From Nakamurella lactea DSM 19367 (GTDB lineage: Bacteria > Actinomycetota > Actinomycetes > Mycobacteriales > Nakamurellaceae), in NCBI RefSeq assembly GCF_000426645.1, contig NZ_AUFT01000005.1, positions 372,001 to 436,000 on the forward strand: a stretch of DNA of 64,000 nt, read 5' to 3'. The position numbers and the translations under genes were made by a program. This document shows positions 44,154 to 53,857 of this stretch, one piece after another; positions within the stretch are counted from its first letter, which is position 1, and each line of letters opens with the position of its first letter. The notes below the pieces were generated by a model. It worked only from the letters and a program-made list of their open reading frames with translations. It had not been told where the DNA came from and searched no databases.

Positions 44154-44278
44154 CGGCTCCTCCTCGTGATCGACTGCTGCCCAGTCTGCCGTGCCGCGCG
44201 GCCCTCGGGCCCGCGGTTGCTCACACCATCATGACGAAAGATCCAGCGGCGTGGACCCGAACGTCCCGGAACGGACCG

Positions 44279-44307
44279 CGGCCCGGGCGGTGGAGCCGCC
44301 CGGGCCG
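44279..44307 (-). terminator. GC-rich hairpin after the ripA-like gene
   Basis: Perfect 12-bp stem (44279-44290 with 44296-44307) and 5-base loop, 91 bp past the ripA-like stop and ahead of moxR. No T-run follows on the minus strand, so it may terminate weakly or stabilise the 3' end. Confidence 0.55.
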
Positions 44308-44397
44308 TCGGCGTCGATGGTGCGTTGCCGCCAGTGTCTGTTGCTCGTCTGTGTCCGGGATGTGAACCGTCGCGGACGTGAGCCGTCTCTCGACCTA

Positions 44398-46554
44398 TCA
44401 GGTCCCCGGCCGGGTCGCGCCGATGTACCCGTCGTCCCGCCATCCGCGGATCCGCACCGGCACACCGGCCTGCGGGGCCTCGATCAACTGTCCGTTGCCC
44501 ATGTAGATCGCCACATGGTGGATGGTCGTCCAGTCGGACGTGCTGTGCGCGAAGAAGACCAGGTCGCCCGGCTGCAGATCCTGTCGGGCGATGTGCTGCC
44601 CGGACTGGTACTGGTAGGCCGAATAGTGCGGCAGGCTGACGCCGGCCTGGGCCCAGGCGTACAGCGCCAGGCCGGAGCAGTCGAAGCCGTAGATGCCGGA
44701 GGCACTGCCGATGCCGTAGCTCGGCCCGTTGGCGTTGCCGCCGCCCCACGAGTAGTTCGTGCCGAGATAGCGCAGCGCGGCGTTCACCACGATCGAGCCC
44801 TTGGAGCCGTTGTTGGGCACACTCGAACCGCCGGTGCTCGGTGAGACGGCCCCACCGTCGCAGGCCGAGCCGTTGCCGTTGGTGTCCAGTGCGGCCCGGA
44901 ATCCGGGGTCGCCCTTCTTCAGCGGCGCCACTCCGGCGGCCCGGGCGGCGTCACAGTCCTTGTAGTACACCGTCGGCGTCTTCGCCGGCAGGCTGGCGTC
45001 GCAGGCAATGCCGTTGTTGTTGGGGTCCAGCGCCTTTCGGTAGCCGGGCTCGCCCTTCTTGATGGCGCCGAAGCCCGCGGCCCTGGCGGCGTCACAGCTC
45101 TGGAAGTACGCTCCGCCACCGGTGCCCTGGCCCTGGATCTCCTTGAGTTTCGCGGCTTGTTCCTTGGCCTTGCGGGCGGCTTCGATCCGGGCCGCCTCGG
45201 TCGCCTGCTTCCGCAGCGCCGCCTGCCGGCCGGCGGCGGCATCGGCCTCTGCTGAGGCCTTGTCCGCTGCCTTCTGCGCATTCGCCGACGACTTCGCGTC
45301 GGCCGCCGACTTCTCCCCGGCCGCCTTGGCCCGATCGGCCTGATCCTGGGCCGCCTTCGCCGCCGCCGCCTTGTTCTTGGCGTCGCGTTCGGCCGCGGCC
45401 TGGGCCTGGGCATTCTTCTTGCGCTTGGCTGCTGCTGCGGCAGCGCTCGCCCGCGCCGCGGCCTCCCTGGCCTGCTCGGCGCGCTTGGCGTCGGCGGCGG
45501 CCTTCGCCTTGGCTGCGGCTTCCGCCCTGGCCTGCGCCTCGGCGGCGGCCTTCGCCTCGGCGGCTGCCTTGGCCGCTGCCGCCTGACGTGCCGCCTCGAT
45601 CCGGGCCTGCCTGGCCCGCTCTTCGGCAGCCTTGCGTTGCCGCTCTTCTTCGGCCTTCTTCTCCGCCAACCATTGGTTGTAGGCGTCCCGCTGGGCCTTG
45701 AGCGACTCGGTGTTGTTCAACGCATCGGCGTAGGCCTGCTGCTGTGCCGCCAGCTCGGATTGCAGGCCGGCGAGCTGGGTCTGGCCGTCCTTGAACGCCG
45801 CGGACGCGGTCTGCTGCGCCTTCTGCGCCTCCACCGCCGCCGCTGTGGCCTGCTGCTGGGCCGCCTTCGCGGCATCGAGTGCTGCCCTGGCTGCCGCGTC
45901 CTTGTTCGCCTTGATGTTTCGTGCCGTCTGCAGCTGGGCGATGACGTTCAGCTGTGACTGCGACACCTGGTCCAGCATGGCGTCCCGCTGCATCAGGTCG
46001 GCGGGACTCTCGGAGCCGAGCAGTGCCGTCATCGAGCCGAGCACCGAACCGTTCCGGAACGAGGCCGCCGCGAAATCGGCCGCCTTCTGCTCGGCTTCGG
46101 TGATCTTGTCGCCGGCGGCCGCCGCGGCTGCCGCGGCCTGCTGCGCCGCCCGGTCGGCCTTGGCCGCATCGTCCTTGGCCACCTCAAGGTCGACATCGGC
46201 CTTGTTCGCCAGTTCGAACTTGAGCTCCAGGTCGTCCTGCAACTGCGAGATCTTGGATTCGGTGGCGCTCACCTGCCCGGAGAGCCGACCGACCTCGGAG
46301 GCCGCATCCGCCGCCTGCTGCTCACTGGAGTTGATGTCGTCATCGGACGGATTCGGCGGTGGTGTCGGCGAGGGCGCGGCGACCAGGGCGGGCACCTGGG
46401 CGACCGGCCGGGCCGGGGTGGCGCCGGCGGGAAGCACGGCACCGAGGCCGAGCGCGCCGACGATCGCGATCACGCAGGCGCTCCGTACCACGGCGCCGGC
46501 AGCGTTTCGCGCGCTGTCACGCGCTCCGCTGTGCCACTGTCGGACGGAACTCAC
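44398..46554 (-). CDS. NlpC/P60 peptidoglycan hydrolase with coiled coil and two Excalibur domains (RipA-like)
   Basis: 718 residues. Signal peptide (about 1-46), PcsB/RipA-like coiled coil (about 75-285), a very long Ala/Lys/Glu-rich helix (about 285-470), two Excalibur calcium-binding domains (YFQSCDAARAAG...DPNNNGIACD at about 483-520; YYKDCDAARAAG...DTNGNGSACD at about 527-564) and a C-terminal NlpC/P60 domain. The last has catalytic Cys626 in GFDCSGLALY and His680 in HHVAIYMGNG, preceded by LRYLGTNYSWGG. It should cut D-Glu-mDAP bonds in the wall, in mycobacteria needed for daughter-cell separation. GTG at 46554 has a GGGGAGGAG site. No second RipB-like gene follows. Confidence 0.92.
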   Translation of the reverse strand: MSSVRQWHSGARDSARNAAGAVVRSACVIAIVGALGLGAVLPAGATPARPVAQVPALVAAPSPTPPPNPSDDDINSSEQQAADAASEVGRLSGQVSATESKISQLQDDLELKFELANKADVDLEVAKDDAAKADRAAQQAAAAAAAAGDKITEAEQKAADFAAASFRNGSVLGSMTALLGSESPADLMQRDAMLDQVSQSQLNVIAQLQTARNIKANKDAAARAALDAAKAAQQQATAAAVEAQKAQQTASAAFKDGQTQLAGLQSELAAQQQAYADALNNTESLKAQRDAYNQWLAEKKAEEERQRKAAEERARQARIEAARQAAAAKAAAEAKAAAEAQARAEAAAKAKAAADAKRAEQAREAAARASAAAAAAKRKKNAQAQAAAERDAKNKAAAAKAAQDQADRAKAAGEKSAADAKSSANAQKAADKASAEADAAAGRQAALRKQATEAARIEAARKAKEQAAKLKEIQGQGTGGGAYFQSCDAARAAGFGAIKKGEPGYRKALDPNNNGIACDASLPAKTPTVYYKDCDAARAAGVAPLKKGDPGFRAALDTNGNGSACDGGAVSPSTGGSSVPNNGSKGSIVVNAALRYLGTNYSWGGGNANGPSYGIGSASGIYGFDCSGLALYAWAQAGVSLPHYSAYQYQSGQHIARQDLQPGDLVFFAHSTSDWTTIHHVAIYMGNGQLIEAPQAGVPVRIRGWRDDGYIGATRPGT

Positions 46555-46810
46555 AAGCTCTCCTCCCCGCGGCGGACGCCACGGACATCGGGGCCAAATG
46601 CGACCCTCGAAACCAATGAGCGTTCAGATGTCAATCCGACACGCCCGTGAGCACCATGCCACTTTAGACACCTTGGACGCCACCCGTCCCAGCAAACAAA
46701 TCGTGAAACTTGCGTCCCATACCGGACATACAGCATGTTTACGGACATTCGGCCGGGGCTTTCCGCCGGAGTAGCGGTTGCGCCGGTCGGGTGAGGCAGA
46801 CTCGTTCGAC

Positions 46811-47407
46811 GTGACCATCACTCCTCGGCCGCCGACTCCGCCGTCGGCCGTGCGGACCGTCGAATCCGCCGGCCGGCTGATTCCGGCGCCGCATTCGACA
46901 GGTCTGCCGTTCTGGCGGTCCGCCGCCGTGCTGCTGTTGCTGACCGGCATCGTCGTCACCCTCGCCGGCACCTTCGGACCGTGGCTGCGGTCGGGTTCGG
47001 TCGACCGCAACAGCTACCAGATCGTCGGCGCCCTGCAGCGGTTCCCGCTCGTCGACAACGCGGCGGTCAGCGGCCTGCTCGGCGCCTGGCCGCTGCTCGG
47101 GCCGGCGCTGATGCTCCCGCTGGTGCTGGCTGCCTTCCGACTCTGGCGCAGTGCCGGAGCGCTCGCCGTGGTTCTCGGTATCGTCGGGGTGGTGCCGTCC
47201 GTCGTCGCGGTACTGGTGGTCGGGACCCGGAGCCGCTACGGAATTCAGCTGGACCTGGTCGGTCCGCTGACGGTGATCGCCGGAGCCGTGCTGGTGATCG
47301 CCGGCGGCGTGTTGCTCATGGCGTCGTGCCGCCGGGACATCCGGGTGACGGTCCGCGGTGTCCCCCCGCGATCGGCGGCTGGTCGGCCGGCGTCAGGGAA
47401 CCGATGA
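46811..47407 (+). CDS. Four-helix membrane protein of unknown function
   Basis: 198 residues: a Pro-rich basic N-terminus, helix 1 (SAAVLLLLTGIVVTLAGTFG), an outside loop WLRSGSVDRNSYQIVGALQRF, helix 2 (LLGAWPLLGPALMLPLVLAAF), helix 3 (ALAVVLGIVGVVPSVVAVLVV) and helix 4 (PLTVIAGAVLVIAGGVLLMA). The GPWLRSG...RNSYQ pattern occurs in other actinobacterial small membrane proteins. GTG at 46811 is the likely start, though no ribosome site is evident; an upstream TTG at 46778 is in frame. Divergent from the ripA-like gene. Confidence 0.75.
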   Translation: MTITPRPPTPPSAVRTVESAGRLIPAPHSTGLPFWRSAAVLLLLTGIVVTLAGTFGPWLRSGSVDRNSYQIVGALQRFPLVDNAAVSGLLGAWPLLGPALMLPLVLAAFRLWRSAGALAVVLGIVGVVPSVVAVLVVGTRSRYGIQLDLVGPLTVIAGAVLVIAGGVLLMASCRRDIRVTVRGVPPRSAAGRPASGNR

Positions 47408-47550
47408 CGGACGTGGTTCGTCAGAGGAACGGGCGACTGCCGCGCCGGATGCATTCAGCGGCGCGGTCGGCGCCTCTGCACTAAGCGAGAACAAGTACGC
47501 ACACCGAGACCGCAACCAAGATCGCATCCTGCAGGAGGGATCGCACGCCG

Positions 47551-49104
47551 ATGAGCGACAACTACGGGCCCCAACAAGGCCAGGGCGGCTGGCAGCCGGA
47601 GAACCCGGGCACGCCGCAGGGCTTCAAGGGTCAACCCGCCCCCGGCAACTGGCAGGGTCAGCAGCAGCCGAATCAGCAGCCTTACTCCCAGCAGCCGTAC
47701 TCCCAGCCCTACCAGAGCGGTCCGGAGCAGCCGCAGCAGCCGTATCAGCAGCAGGCCTACCAGCAGGGTCCCCCGCCGGGACCGCAGCAGGGGTGGCAGC
47801 CGCAAGCCCCGGCCGGCTGGCAGCCGCAGGGCGCTCCGCAGCCGAAGAAGAAGAACCTGGGCGTGATCGTCACCGCCGTCGTGGTGGTACTGGCCATCGC
47901 CGCCGGCGTCACCGTGTGGCTGGTCAGCAAGAAGGACACCAACACCGCTGACGGCGGCCAGGCGAGCCCGCAGGCGGCAGCCAGCGACATGCTCCTGTCG
48001 CTGTCGAACAAGGACGCGGTGGGTGTCGCGCAGCAACTGGATCCCACCGAGGCCCAGGTGTTCACCGACATGTCGGGTGACATCCTCGGCGAGCTGAAGC
48101 GGCTGGAGATCATCAAGCCGGACGCCTCGACCGACGCGCTGACCGGCACCGCGGTCACCATGAAGGACCTGACCTTCGACGCCGCCAAGGAGGAGAAGGT
48201 CAACGACCACGTGACCATCGTCAAGCTGACCGGCGGCACCGTGACGATCAACAGCGACGCTGCCAACCTGCCGTTCACCGACAAGATGAAGCAGATCGCC
48301 GGCAGCGAGCTGGACAAGGTGCAGCCGGAGTCGAAGACGTACAACATCGCTGACGTGGTGAAGGACAACGGCGGCGAGCCGATCCGGATCGCCACCGTCA
48401 AGCGCGGCGACAAGTGGTACCCGAGCCTGTTCTACACGATGGCCGACTACTGGCTGCAGGATGCCAAGAAGTCCAATCCGGCGTTGAACACCAAGGAAGC
48501 CGCGCAGTCGATCGCGGCGGTCGGGGCCGGCTCTCCCGAGGAGGCGGTGACCGGTCTGCTGGACAAGGCGACCGCCGGCGACTACGAGGGCGTGATCGGC
48601 ATGCTGCCGCCCGACGAGATGGGCGTGCTGTACGACTACGGCCACCAGATGTTGCTGGCCGGCAACGTCAAGAGCGGGCAGGCGCCGACCGACATGCCCA
48701 AGATCAGCAACCTGTCGTTCAGCACCAGCGCCGTCACCGGCGGCACCCAGGTGTCGCTGAAGACGGCCACCATCGAGGCTGATGGCAAGACCGTCAGCAT
48801 CGCGGTGGACGCGGCCGCCGGCAAGGTCACCGTCGAGGTCGACGGGCAGAAGCAGGAGTTCACCGGCGACAACGTGCTGCAGGCCGTGATGGGCGGCAGC
48901 ACCGGTAGCCAGCTGCCGCCGCAGATCGCCGACCTGATCAAGCGTGAGTTCAAGCAGGTACTGAGCCTGGGCGTGGTGACCACCGAGGTCGACGGCAAGT
49001 GGTACGTCAGCCCGTTGCGCAGCTACTCCGGTGCGGTACTGACCCTGCTGAAGGGTCTGCAGCCGGGCGACATCGACTACCTGCTGCAGCTGGCCGGGAA
49101 GTGA
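47551..49104 (+). CDS. Membrane-anchored protein with Pro/Gln-rich N-terminus
   Basis: 517 residues. Residues 1-98 are rich in Gln, Pro, Tyr and Gly (QQPYSQQPYSQPYQ) and cytosolic; one helix (LGVIVTAVVVVLAIAAGVTVWLV, about 103-125) anchors about 390 outside residues. These contain two similar halves: QAAASDMLLSLSNKDAVGVAQQL with DKWYPSLFYTMADYW, and SPEEAVTGLLDKATAGDYEGVIGM with GKWYVSPLRSY. Each looks like a cystatin/NTF2-like helix-sheet domain (inference). Function unknown. The ATG has a CAGGAGGG site. It occupies the place of Rv1476 between ripA and acn, but is not clearly its homologue. Confidence 0.8.
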   Translation: MSDNYGPQQGQGGWQPENPGTPQGFKGQPAPGNWQGQQQPNQQPYSQQPYSQPYQSGPEQPQQPYQQQAYQQGPPPGPQQGWQPQAPAGWQPQGAPQPKKKNLGVIVTAVVVVLAIAAGVTVWLVSKKDTNTADGGQASPQAAASDMLLSLSNKDAVGVAQQLDPTEAQVFTDMSGDILGELKRLEIIKPDASTDALTGTAVTMKDLTFDAAKEEKVNDHVTIVKLTGGTVTINSDAANLPFTDKMKQIAGSELDKVQPESKTYNIADVVKDNGGEPIRIATVKRGDKWYPSLFYTMADYWLQDAKKSNPALNTKEAAQSIAAVGAGSPEEAVTGLLDKATAGDYEGVIGMLPPDEMGVLYDYGHQMLLAGNVKSGQAPTDMPKISNLSFSTSAVTGGTQVSLKTATIEADGKTVSIAVDAAAGKVTVEVDGQKQEFTGDNVLQAVMGGSTGSQLPPQIADLIKREFKQVLSLGVVTTEVDGKWYVSPLRSYSGAVLTLLKGLQPGDIDYLLQLAGK

Positions 49105-49151
49105 CGATCGAGCACTGACCCGGGCGCGGCCGACGACCGACCGCGACCGGA

Positions 49152-49197
49152 ACGACGAACCCGCTGTGGTGCACCCGCACCGCAGCGGGTTCGTCGT
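49152..49197 (+). terminator. Very strong hairpin terminator
   Basis: A 15-bp perfect stem (49152-49166 with 49183-49197) continues through one T-G pair into a further 5 bp (68-72 with 77-81 of the same region), giving a 21-bp hairpin with an ACCC loop, 47 bp past the stop. It separates this gene from the acn promoter. Confidence 0.85.
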
Positions 49198-49262
49198 CCG
49201 TGCCGGTCGACCGGTGCGGATCCGGGTGTGCCAGGGGCCGGCCGACGAGCGGGACGCTGCCG

Positions 49263-49291
49263 TTGCCGGTAAAACAGGACACGCGTACTGT
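49263..49291 (+). promoter_or_regulatory. acn promoter, SigA-type
   Basis: -35 TTGCCG (49263-49268), 17-bp spacer, -10 TACTGT (49286-49291). The start of transcription would be near 49298, about 60 bases ahead of the acn GTG. The -10 overlaps the AcnR site. Confidence 0.7.
49275..49290 (+). promoter_or_regulatory. AcnR operator
   Basis: CAGGACACGCGTACTG fits the corynebacterial AcnR consensus CAGNACnnncGTACTG at every fixed position. It covers the spacer and -10 of the acn promoter, so bound AcnR would block initiation. The AcnR-like TetR gene lies just downstream of acn. Confidence 0.75.
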
Positions 49292-49359
49292 TAGGCCGAG
49301 TGGCCGGGCCGAGCACCCGTTGACGCCCACCGGAAGACCGTGTCGAAGGAGATGCAGAC

Positions 49360-52206
49360 GTGAGCCCCAGCAAGAACAGCTTCGCCGCCCAGGACACCCT
49401 GACCGTCGACGGCAGGGACTACCAGATCTACCGGATCAAGGGGGTCAAGGGTCTGGAGGACGCGGACCGGCTCCCGTTCTCGTTGAAGGTCTTGCTGGAG
49501 AACCTGATCCGTACCGAGGACGGTGCGAACATCACTGCCGATCACATCCGCGCGGTGGCGCAGTGGAAGCCGGACGGCGAGCCCGACACCGAGATCCAGT
49601 TCACCCCGGCCAGGGTGATCATGCAGGACTTCACCGGCGTGCCGTGCGTGGTCGATCTGGCCACCATGCGGGAGGCGATGTCCGACCTCGGCGGAGACCC
49701 GGACAAGATCAATCCGCTGGCGCCGGCCGAATTGGTGATCGACCACTCGGTGATCGCCGATGTGTTCGGCCGGGCCGACGCGTTCGAGCGCAATGTCGAG
49801 CTGGAGTACGAGCGCAACCGTGAGCGCTACCAGTTCCTGCGCTGGGGCCAGACCGCCTTCGATGAGTTCAAGGTGGTACCGCCGGGCACCGGCATCGTGC
49901 ACCAGGTGAACATCGAGTACCTGGCCAGAGTGGTGATGGTCCGCGACCTGGACGGCACGCCGACCGCCTACCCGGACACCCTGGTGGGCACCGACTCCCA
50001 CACCACCATGGTCAACGGGCTGGGTGTGCTCGGCTGGGGCGTCGGCGGCATCGAGGCGGAGGCCGCCATGCTCGGCCAGCCGGTCTCGATGCTGATCCCC
50101 CGGGTGGTCGGGTTCAAACTGACCGGCGAGCTGCCGGCCGGCACCACCGCCACCGACCTGGTGCTGACCATCACCCAGATGCTCCGCCAGCACGGGGTGG
50201 TCGGGAAGTTCGTCGAGTTCTACGGCGCCGGGGTGGCCGCCGTGCCGCTGGCCAATCGCGCCACCATCGGCAACATGAGTCCCGAATTCGGTTCCACCGC
50301 AGCGATTTTCCCGATCGACGAAGAGACGATCAACTACCTGCGGCTAACCGGCCGGCCCGACGAACAGCTCGCGCTGGTCGAGGCGTACGCCAAGGAGCAG
50401 GGGCTGTGGCACGACGCTGATCACGAGCCGGACTACTCGGAGTACCTCGAGCTCGATCTGTCGACGGTGGTGCCATCGATCGCCGGCCCGAAACGTCCGC
50501 AGGACCGGGTGATCCTCGCCGAGGCCGTCGACGGGTTCCGGGACGCGCTCAACGCCTACGTCACCCACGATGAGCACAACGGCGCCGACGAATCACTGCT
50601 GGAGACCTTCCCGGCCTCCGACCCGGCGTCCACCAATCCCAACCCCGGTAACCACCCGGCGCACCAGCCCTATGCCGCGTCGCTGGCGCCGCGGGCGTCG
50701 GCACCGACATCGGTGACGATGAACGGCCAGACCTTCGAGATCGATCACGGACACGTCGCCATCGCGGCGATCACCAGTTGCACCAACACCTCCAACCCGC
50801 AGGTGATGCTCGGGGCAGCGCTGCTGGCGAAGAAGGCCGTCGAGAAGGGGCTGGCCAGCAAGCCGTGGGTGAAGACCACCCTGGCTCCCGGCTCCAAGGT
50901 CGTGATGGACTACTACGAGCGGGCCGGCCTGCTGCCGTACCTGGAGAAGCTGGGCTTCAACCTGGTCGGCTTCGGCTGCACCACCTGCATCGGCAACTCC
51001 GGGCCGCTGCCCGACGAGATCTCGGCCGCCGTCAACGAATCCGACCTGGCCGTGGTCTCGGTGCTGTCCGGCAACCGCAACTTCGAGGGTCGGATCAACC
51101 CCGACATCAAGATGAACTACCTGGCCTCGCCGCCGCTGGTGGTCGCCTACGCCATCGCCGGATCGATGGACGTCGACATGGTGAAGGATCCGCTGGGTAC
51201 CGACACCGACGGAAACCCGGTGTACCTCAAGGACATCTGGCCCAGTGAGCACGAGGTCGAAGAGATCATCGCGTCCGCCGTCAACGAAGAGATGTTCGCC
51301 TCCGGCTACTCCGACGTGTTCGCCGGTGACGAGCGCTGGACCTCGCTGCCGACACCCGAGGGCAAGATCTTCGAGTGGGACGCCGAGTCCACCTATGTGC
51401 GCAAGCCCCCGTACTTCGACGGGATGCCGGCGCAGCCGGCGCCGGTGCAGGACATCAGCGGCGCGCGCGTGCTGGCCAAACTCGGCGATTCGGTGACCAC
51501 CGACCACATCTCCCCCGCCGGGGCCATCAAGGTCACCTCACCGGCCGGCAAGTACCTGGCCGAACACGGCGTGCAGCGGCGGGACTTCAACTCGTACGGG
51601 TCGCGGCGCGGCAACCACGAGGTGATGATCCGCGGCACCTTCGCCAACATCCGGCTGCGCAACCAGCTGCTGACCGACGTCGAGGGTGGCTTCACCCGGA
51701 ACTTCACGGCCGGCGATCCGACGGCGCCGCAGGATGCGCCGCAGACCACCATCTTCGAGGCGTCCGAGGCGTACGCCGAAGCCGGTGTGCCGCTGGTGAT
51801 CCTGGCCGGGGCCGAGTACGGCTCCGGTTCGTCGCGGGACTGGGCGGCGAAGGGTACCGCGCTGCTCGGCGTCAAGGCAGTGATCGCGTCGTCGTACGAA
51901 CGGATCCACCGTTCCAACCTGATCGGGATGGGCGTCATCCCGTTGCAGTTCCCGGACGGAAAGTCGGCCGAGGACATGGGTCTGGACGGAACCGAGAAGA
52001 TCGACATCGAGGGGATCACCGAGCTCAACGAGGGTCGGACGCCCAAGACCGTGACCGTTCGGATCACCCCGACCAAGCCGAACCACGAGCCGGGCAGCTT
52101 CGAGGCGACCGTCCGGATCGACACCCCGGGCGAGGCCGACTACTACCGCAACGGCGGGATCATGCAGTACGTGTTGCGCAACCTGCTCGCCGGGTCGTCG
52201 AAGTAG
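49360..52206 (+). CDS. acnA: Aconitate hydratase A
   Basis: 948 residues, a [4Fe-4S] enzyme turning citrate into isocitrate in the TCA cycle. Cluster ligands are visible in [13 protein letters not shown] and [13 protein letters not shown] (one plus two Cys). Also [23 protein letters not shown] (core [13 protein letters not shown]) and the swivel-domain [34 protein letters not shown]. It is slightly longer than most AcnA (about 890-930), with an insert near residues 395-440 ([16 protein letters not shown]). GTG at 49360 has a GAAGGAG site. It is followed after 46 bp by acnR, and is likely repressed by it. Confidence 0.96.
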   Translation: MSPSKNSFAAQDTLTVDGRDYQIYRIKGVKGLEDADRLPFSLKVLLENLIRTEDGANITADHIRAVAQWKPDGEPDTEIQFTPARVIMQDFTGVPCVVDLATMREAMSDLGGDPDKINPLAPAELVIDHSVIADVFGRADAFERNVELEYERNRERYQFLRWGQTAFDEFKVVPPGTGIVHQVNIEYLARVVMVRDLDGTPTAYPDTLVGTDSHTTMVNGLGVLGWGVGGIEAEAAMLGQPVSMLIPRVVGFKLTGELPAGTTATDLVLTITQMLRQHGVVGKFVEFYGAGVAAVPLANRATIGNMSPEFGSTAAIFPIDEETINYLRLTGRPDEQLALVEAYAKEQGLWHDADHEPDYSEYLELDLSTVVPSIAGPKRPQDRVILAEAVDGFRDALNAYVTHDEHNGADESLLETFPASDPASTNPNPGNHPAHQPYAASLAPRASAPTSVTMNGQTFEIDHGHVAIAAITSCTNTSNPQVMLGAALLAKKAVEKGLASKPWVKTTLAPGSKVVMDYYERAGLLPYLEKLGFNLVGFGCTTCIGNSGPLPDEISAAVNESDLAVVSVLSGNRNFEGRINPDIKMNYLASPPLVVAYAIAGSMDVDMVKDPLGTDTDGNPVYLKDIWPSEHEVEEIIASAVNEEMFASGYSDVFAGDERWTSLPTPEGKIFEWDAESTYVRKPPYFDGMPAQPAPVQDISGARVLAKLGDSVTTDHISPAGAIKVTSPAGKYLAEHGVQRRDFNSYGSRRGNHEVMIRGTFANIRLRNQLLTDVEGGFTRNFTAGDPTAPQDAPQTTIFEASEAYAEAGVPLVILAGAEYGSGSSRDWAAKGTALLGVKAVIASSYERIHRSNLIGMGVIPLQFPDGKSAEDMGLDGTEKIDIEGITELNEGRTPKTVTVRITPTKPNHEPGSFEATVRIDTPGEADYYRNGGIMQYVLRNLLAGSSK

Positions 52207-52252
52207 CAGCGGCGAAGTAGCAGCGGACCGGTAGGACAGGGCAGAGCGTACG

Positions 52253-52810
52253 GTGCCCCGGGTCAGTACCGACAAACTCGAGGCGCGTCGCCGTCAGATC
52301 CTCGATGCCGCCCGTACCGCCTTCGCGCGGCACGGGTACGAGGGGGCGACGGTGCGCGTCCTCGAGGAGGCCGCCGGACTGAGCCGGGGCGCCATCTTCC
52401 ACCACTTCGCCGACAAGGACGCGCTGTTCGTCGCACTCGCCGAGGCGGATGTGGCGGAGATGGCCGAAACCGTTGCCGAACAAGGCCTTGTGCAGGTGAT
52501 GCGGGAGCTGATCGCGAACCCGGACCCGGGCTGGTTGGGCACCCAGCTGGAGATCTCCAGACGCTTCCGCACCGACCCGAAGTTCCGGTCATTGTGGGCC
52601 GAGCGCCGCAGCGCGGTGGGCAACGCGACCCGTGATCGGCTGCGCCGTCAGCTGGCTGCCGACGTGCTCCGTGAGGACGTCGACATCGAGGTGCTGGCCT
52701 CCTACCTCGAGCTGGTTCTCGAGGGCCTGGTCACCCACCTGGCCGCGGACCTACCCGCCGACCGCTTCTCCGCCGTCCTGGACGTGGTCGAATCGTCCGT
52801 ACGCCGCTGA
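52253..52810 (+). CDS. acnR: TetR-family regulator, AcnR-like
   Basis: 185 residues. The N-terminal HTH reads RQILDAARTAFARHGYEGATV, EEAAGLSRGAIFHHFADKDALF (core GLSRGAIFHHFADKDALF). The C-terminal ligand/dimer domain is all-helical. Position directly after acn, the same as in Corynebacterium (acnR) and mycobacteria (Rv1474c), and the AcnR box in the acn promoter together identify it. In Corynebacterium the repressor responds to citrate and Mg. GTG at 52253 starts it; the ribosome site is weak, so coupling to acn read-through is likely. Confidence 0.88.
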   Translation: MPRVSTDKLEARRRQILDAARTAFARHGYEGATVRVLEEAAGLSRGAIFHHFADKDALFVALAEADVAEMAETVAEQGLVQVMRELIANPDPGWLGTQLEISRRFRTDPKFRSLWAERRSAVGNATRDRLRRQLAADVLREDVDIEVLASYLELVLEGLVTHLAADLPADRFSAVLDVVESSVRR

Positions 52811-52825
52811 CCGCACTCCCCCTCT

Positions 52826-52926
52826 GGCGCTTATCAACTTCACAGGCGCTTACGAAATAGGCGACACCTGCCACTCTCGTACCAGATCCTGCACGTTCAC
52901 AAGCGCATCGGAAGTTGATAAGCGCC
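52826..52926. repeat. About 100-bp long-hairpin element B2 in a convergent gap
   Basis: Perfect 16-bp arms GGCGCTTATCAACTTC (52826-52841) and its complement (52911-52926). A partial arm copy (GGCGCTTACG) follows the left arm and its complement (AAGCGC) precedes the right. Read on the minus strand it aligns through most of its length with B1. It lies between the acnR stop and the MalG-like stop, at the boundary of the sugar locus. Confidence 0.88.
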
Positions 52927-52936
52927 GGGTGGGGAG

Positions 52937-53857
52937 TCAGCCGGTGGAGCCGGTGGATTCGTAGCCCTGGCGGATGAAACGCTGCAGGCCGATGAACAGC
53001 ACCATGACCGGCAGGATCGCGATGGTGGCTGCGGCGAACAGCTGCGGATAGTTCGGGCTCTGTGACGTGGTGTACGACGACAGCGCCACCTGCACCGTCC
53101 ACGAGCTCGGGTCCTGGCCGATCACCAGGGGCCAGAGGAAGGCATTCCAGCTGCCCAGGAACGTGATCGCGGCGACCGCCGCGACGAACGCGCCGGAGTT
53201 CGGCAGCACCACCCGCCAGAAGACCCCGAAATAGCCGAGCCCGTCGATCCGGCCGGCCTCCTCCAGATCCTTCGGGAAATCGGTGAACTGCTGACGGAAC
53301 AGGAACACCGCCAGGGCCGAGAACAGCCCCGGGATGATCAGCCCCTGCAGCGACGACACCCACCCGAGGCTGGACACCATGACGAAGGTGGGCACGAAGG
53401 TCACCGCGGCCGGGATCATCAGCGTCGCCAGCACGACACCGGTAAGCAGTCCGGAGAACCGGAACGGGATCCTTGCCAGGCCGTACCCGGCCATCGCCGC
53501 AAGCGCGACGGTGAGGGTCGTCTGGACGATCGACACCACCACCGAGTTGAACAGGCTCCGGGCGAACGGGATCGTGTCGTTGGCGAAGATCGCCGAGAAG
53601 TTGTCCCACTGCAGGGTTTCCGGCCACAGCGTGAAGGTCCGGCCGGCGATCTCCCGACGCACCGAGAGGGAATTGCGGATCAGCAGGTAGAACGGGATGA
53701 GGAAGATCAGCGACCCCAGCGCCAGCATCGCGGTGCGCAGGGCGACGCCGATCCGGTCCAGCGGCTCGCGCCGGATCCGGTGGTCCCTCGGCACTTTCGT
53801 GCTCGCCCTGGCAGCTGCCGCCCGATCGGCCTGCGGTGACGAGACGGTCGCGCTCAC
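52937..53857 (-). CDS. Carbohydrate ABC permease (CUT1, MalG-like)
   Basis: 306 residues with six helices. The first is LRTAMLALGSLIFLIPFYLLI; the cytosolic EAA loop reads FPKDLEEAGRIDGLGYFGVFWRVVLPNSG (core EEAGRIDGLGYFGVFW). The end GLQRFIRQGYESTGSTG resembles MalG-type GLQR(F/Y)FVxGLTAGAVKG. It pairs with the MalF-like permease whose stop overlaps its start (ATGA). Confidence 0.93.
   Translation of the reverse strand: MSATVSSPQADRAAAARASTKVPRDHRIRREPLDRIGVALRTAMLALGSLIFLIPFYLLIRNSLSVRREIAGRTFTLWPETLQWDNFSAIFANDTIPFARSLFNSVVVSIVQTTLTVALAAMAGYGLARIPFRFSGLLTGVVLATLMIPAAVTFVPTFVMVSSLGWVSSLQGLIIPGLFSALAVFLFRQQFTDFPKDLEEAGRIDGLGYFGVFWRVVLPNSGAFVAAVAAITFLGSWNAFLWPLVIGQDPSSWTVQVALSSYTTSQSPNYPQLFAAATIAILPVMVLFIGLQRFIRQGYESTGSTG

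Noticed and set aside
46555-46810. A c-di-AMP (ydaO) riboswitch leader for the ripA-like gene, as known for some actinobacterial wall hydrolases.
   Set aside because: The gap is long enough and a segment looked loosely similar, but I could not assemble the conserved core or pseudo-symmetric stems. A covariance search would decide.
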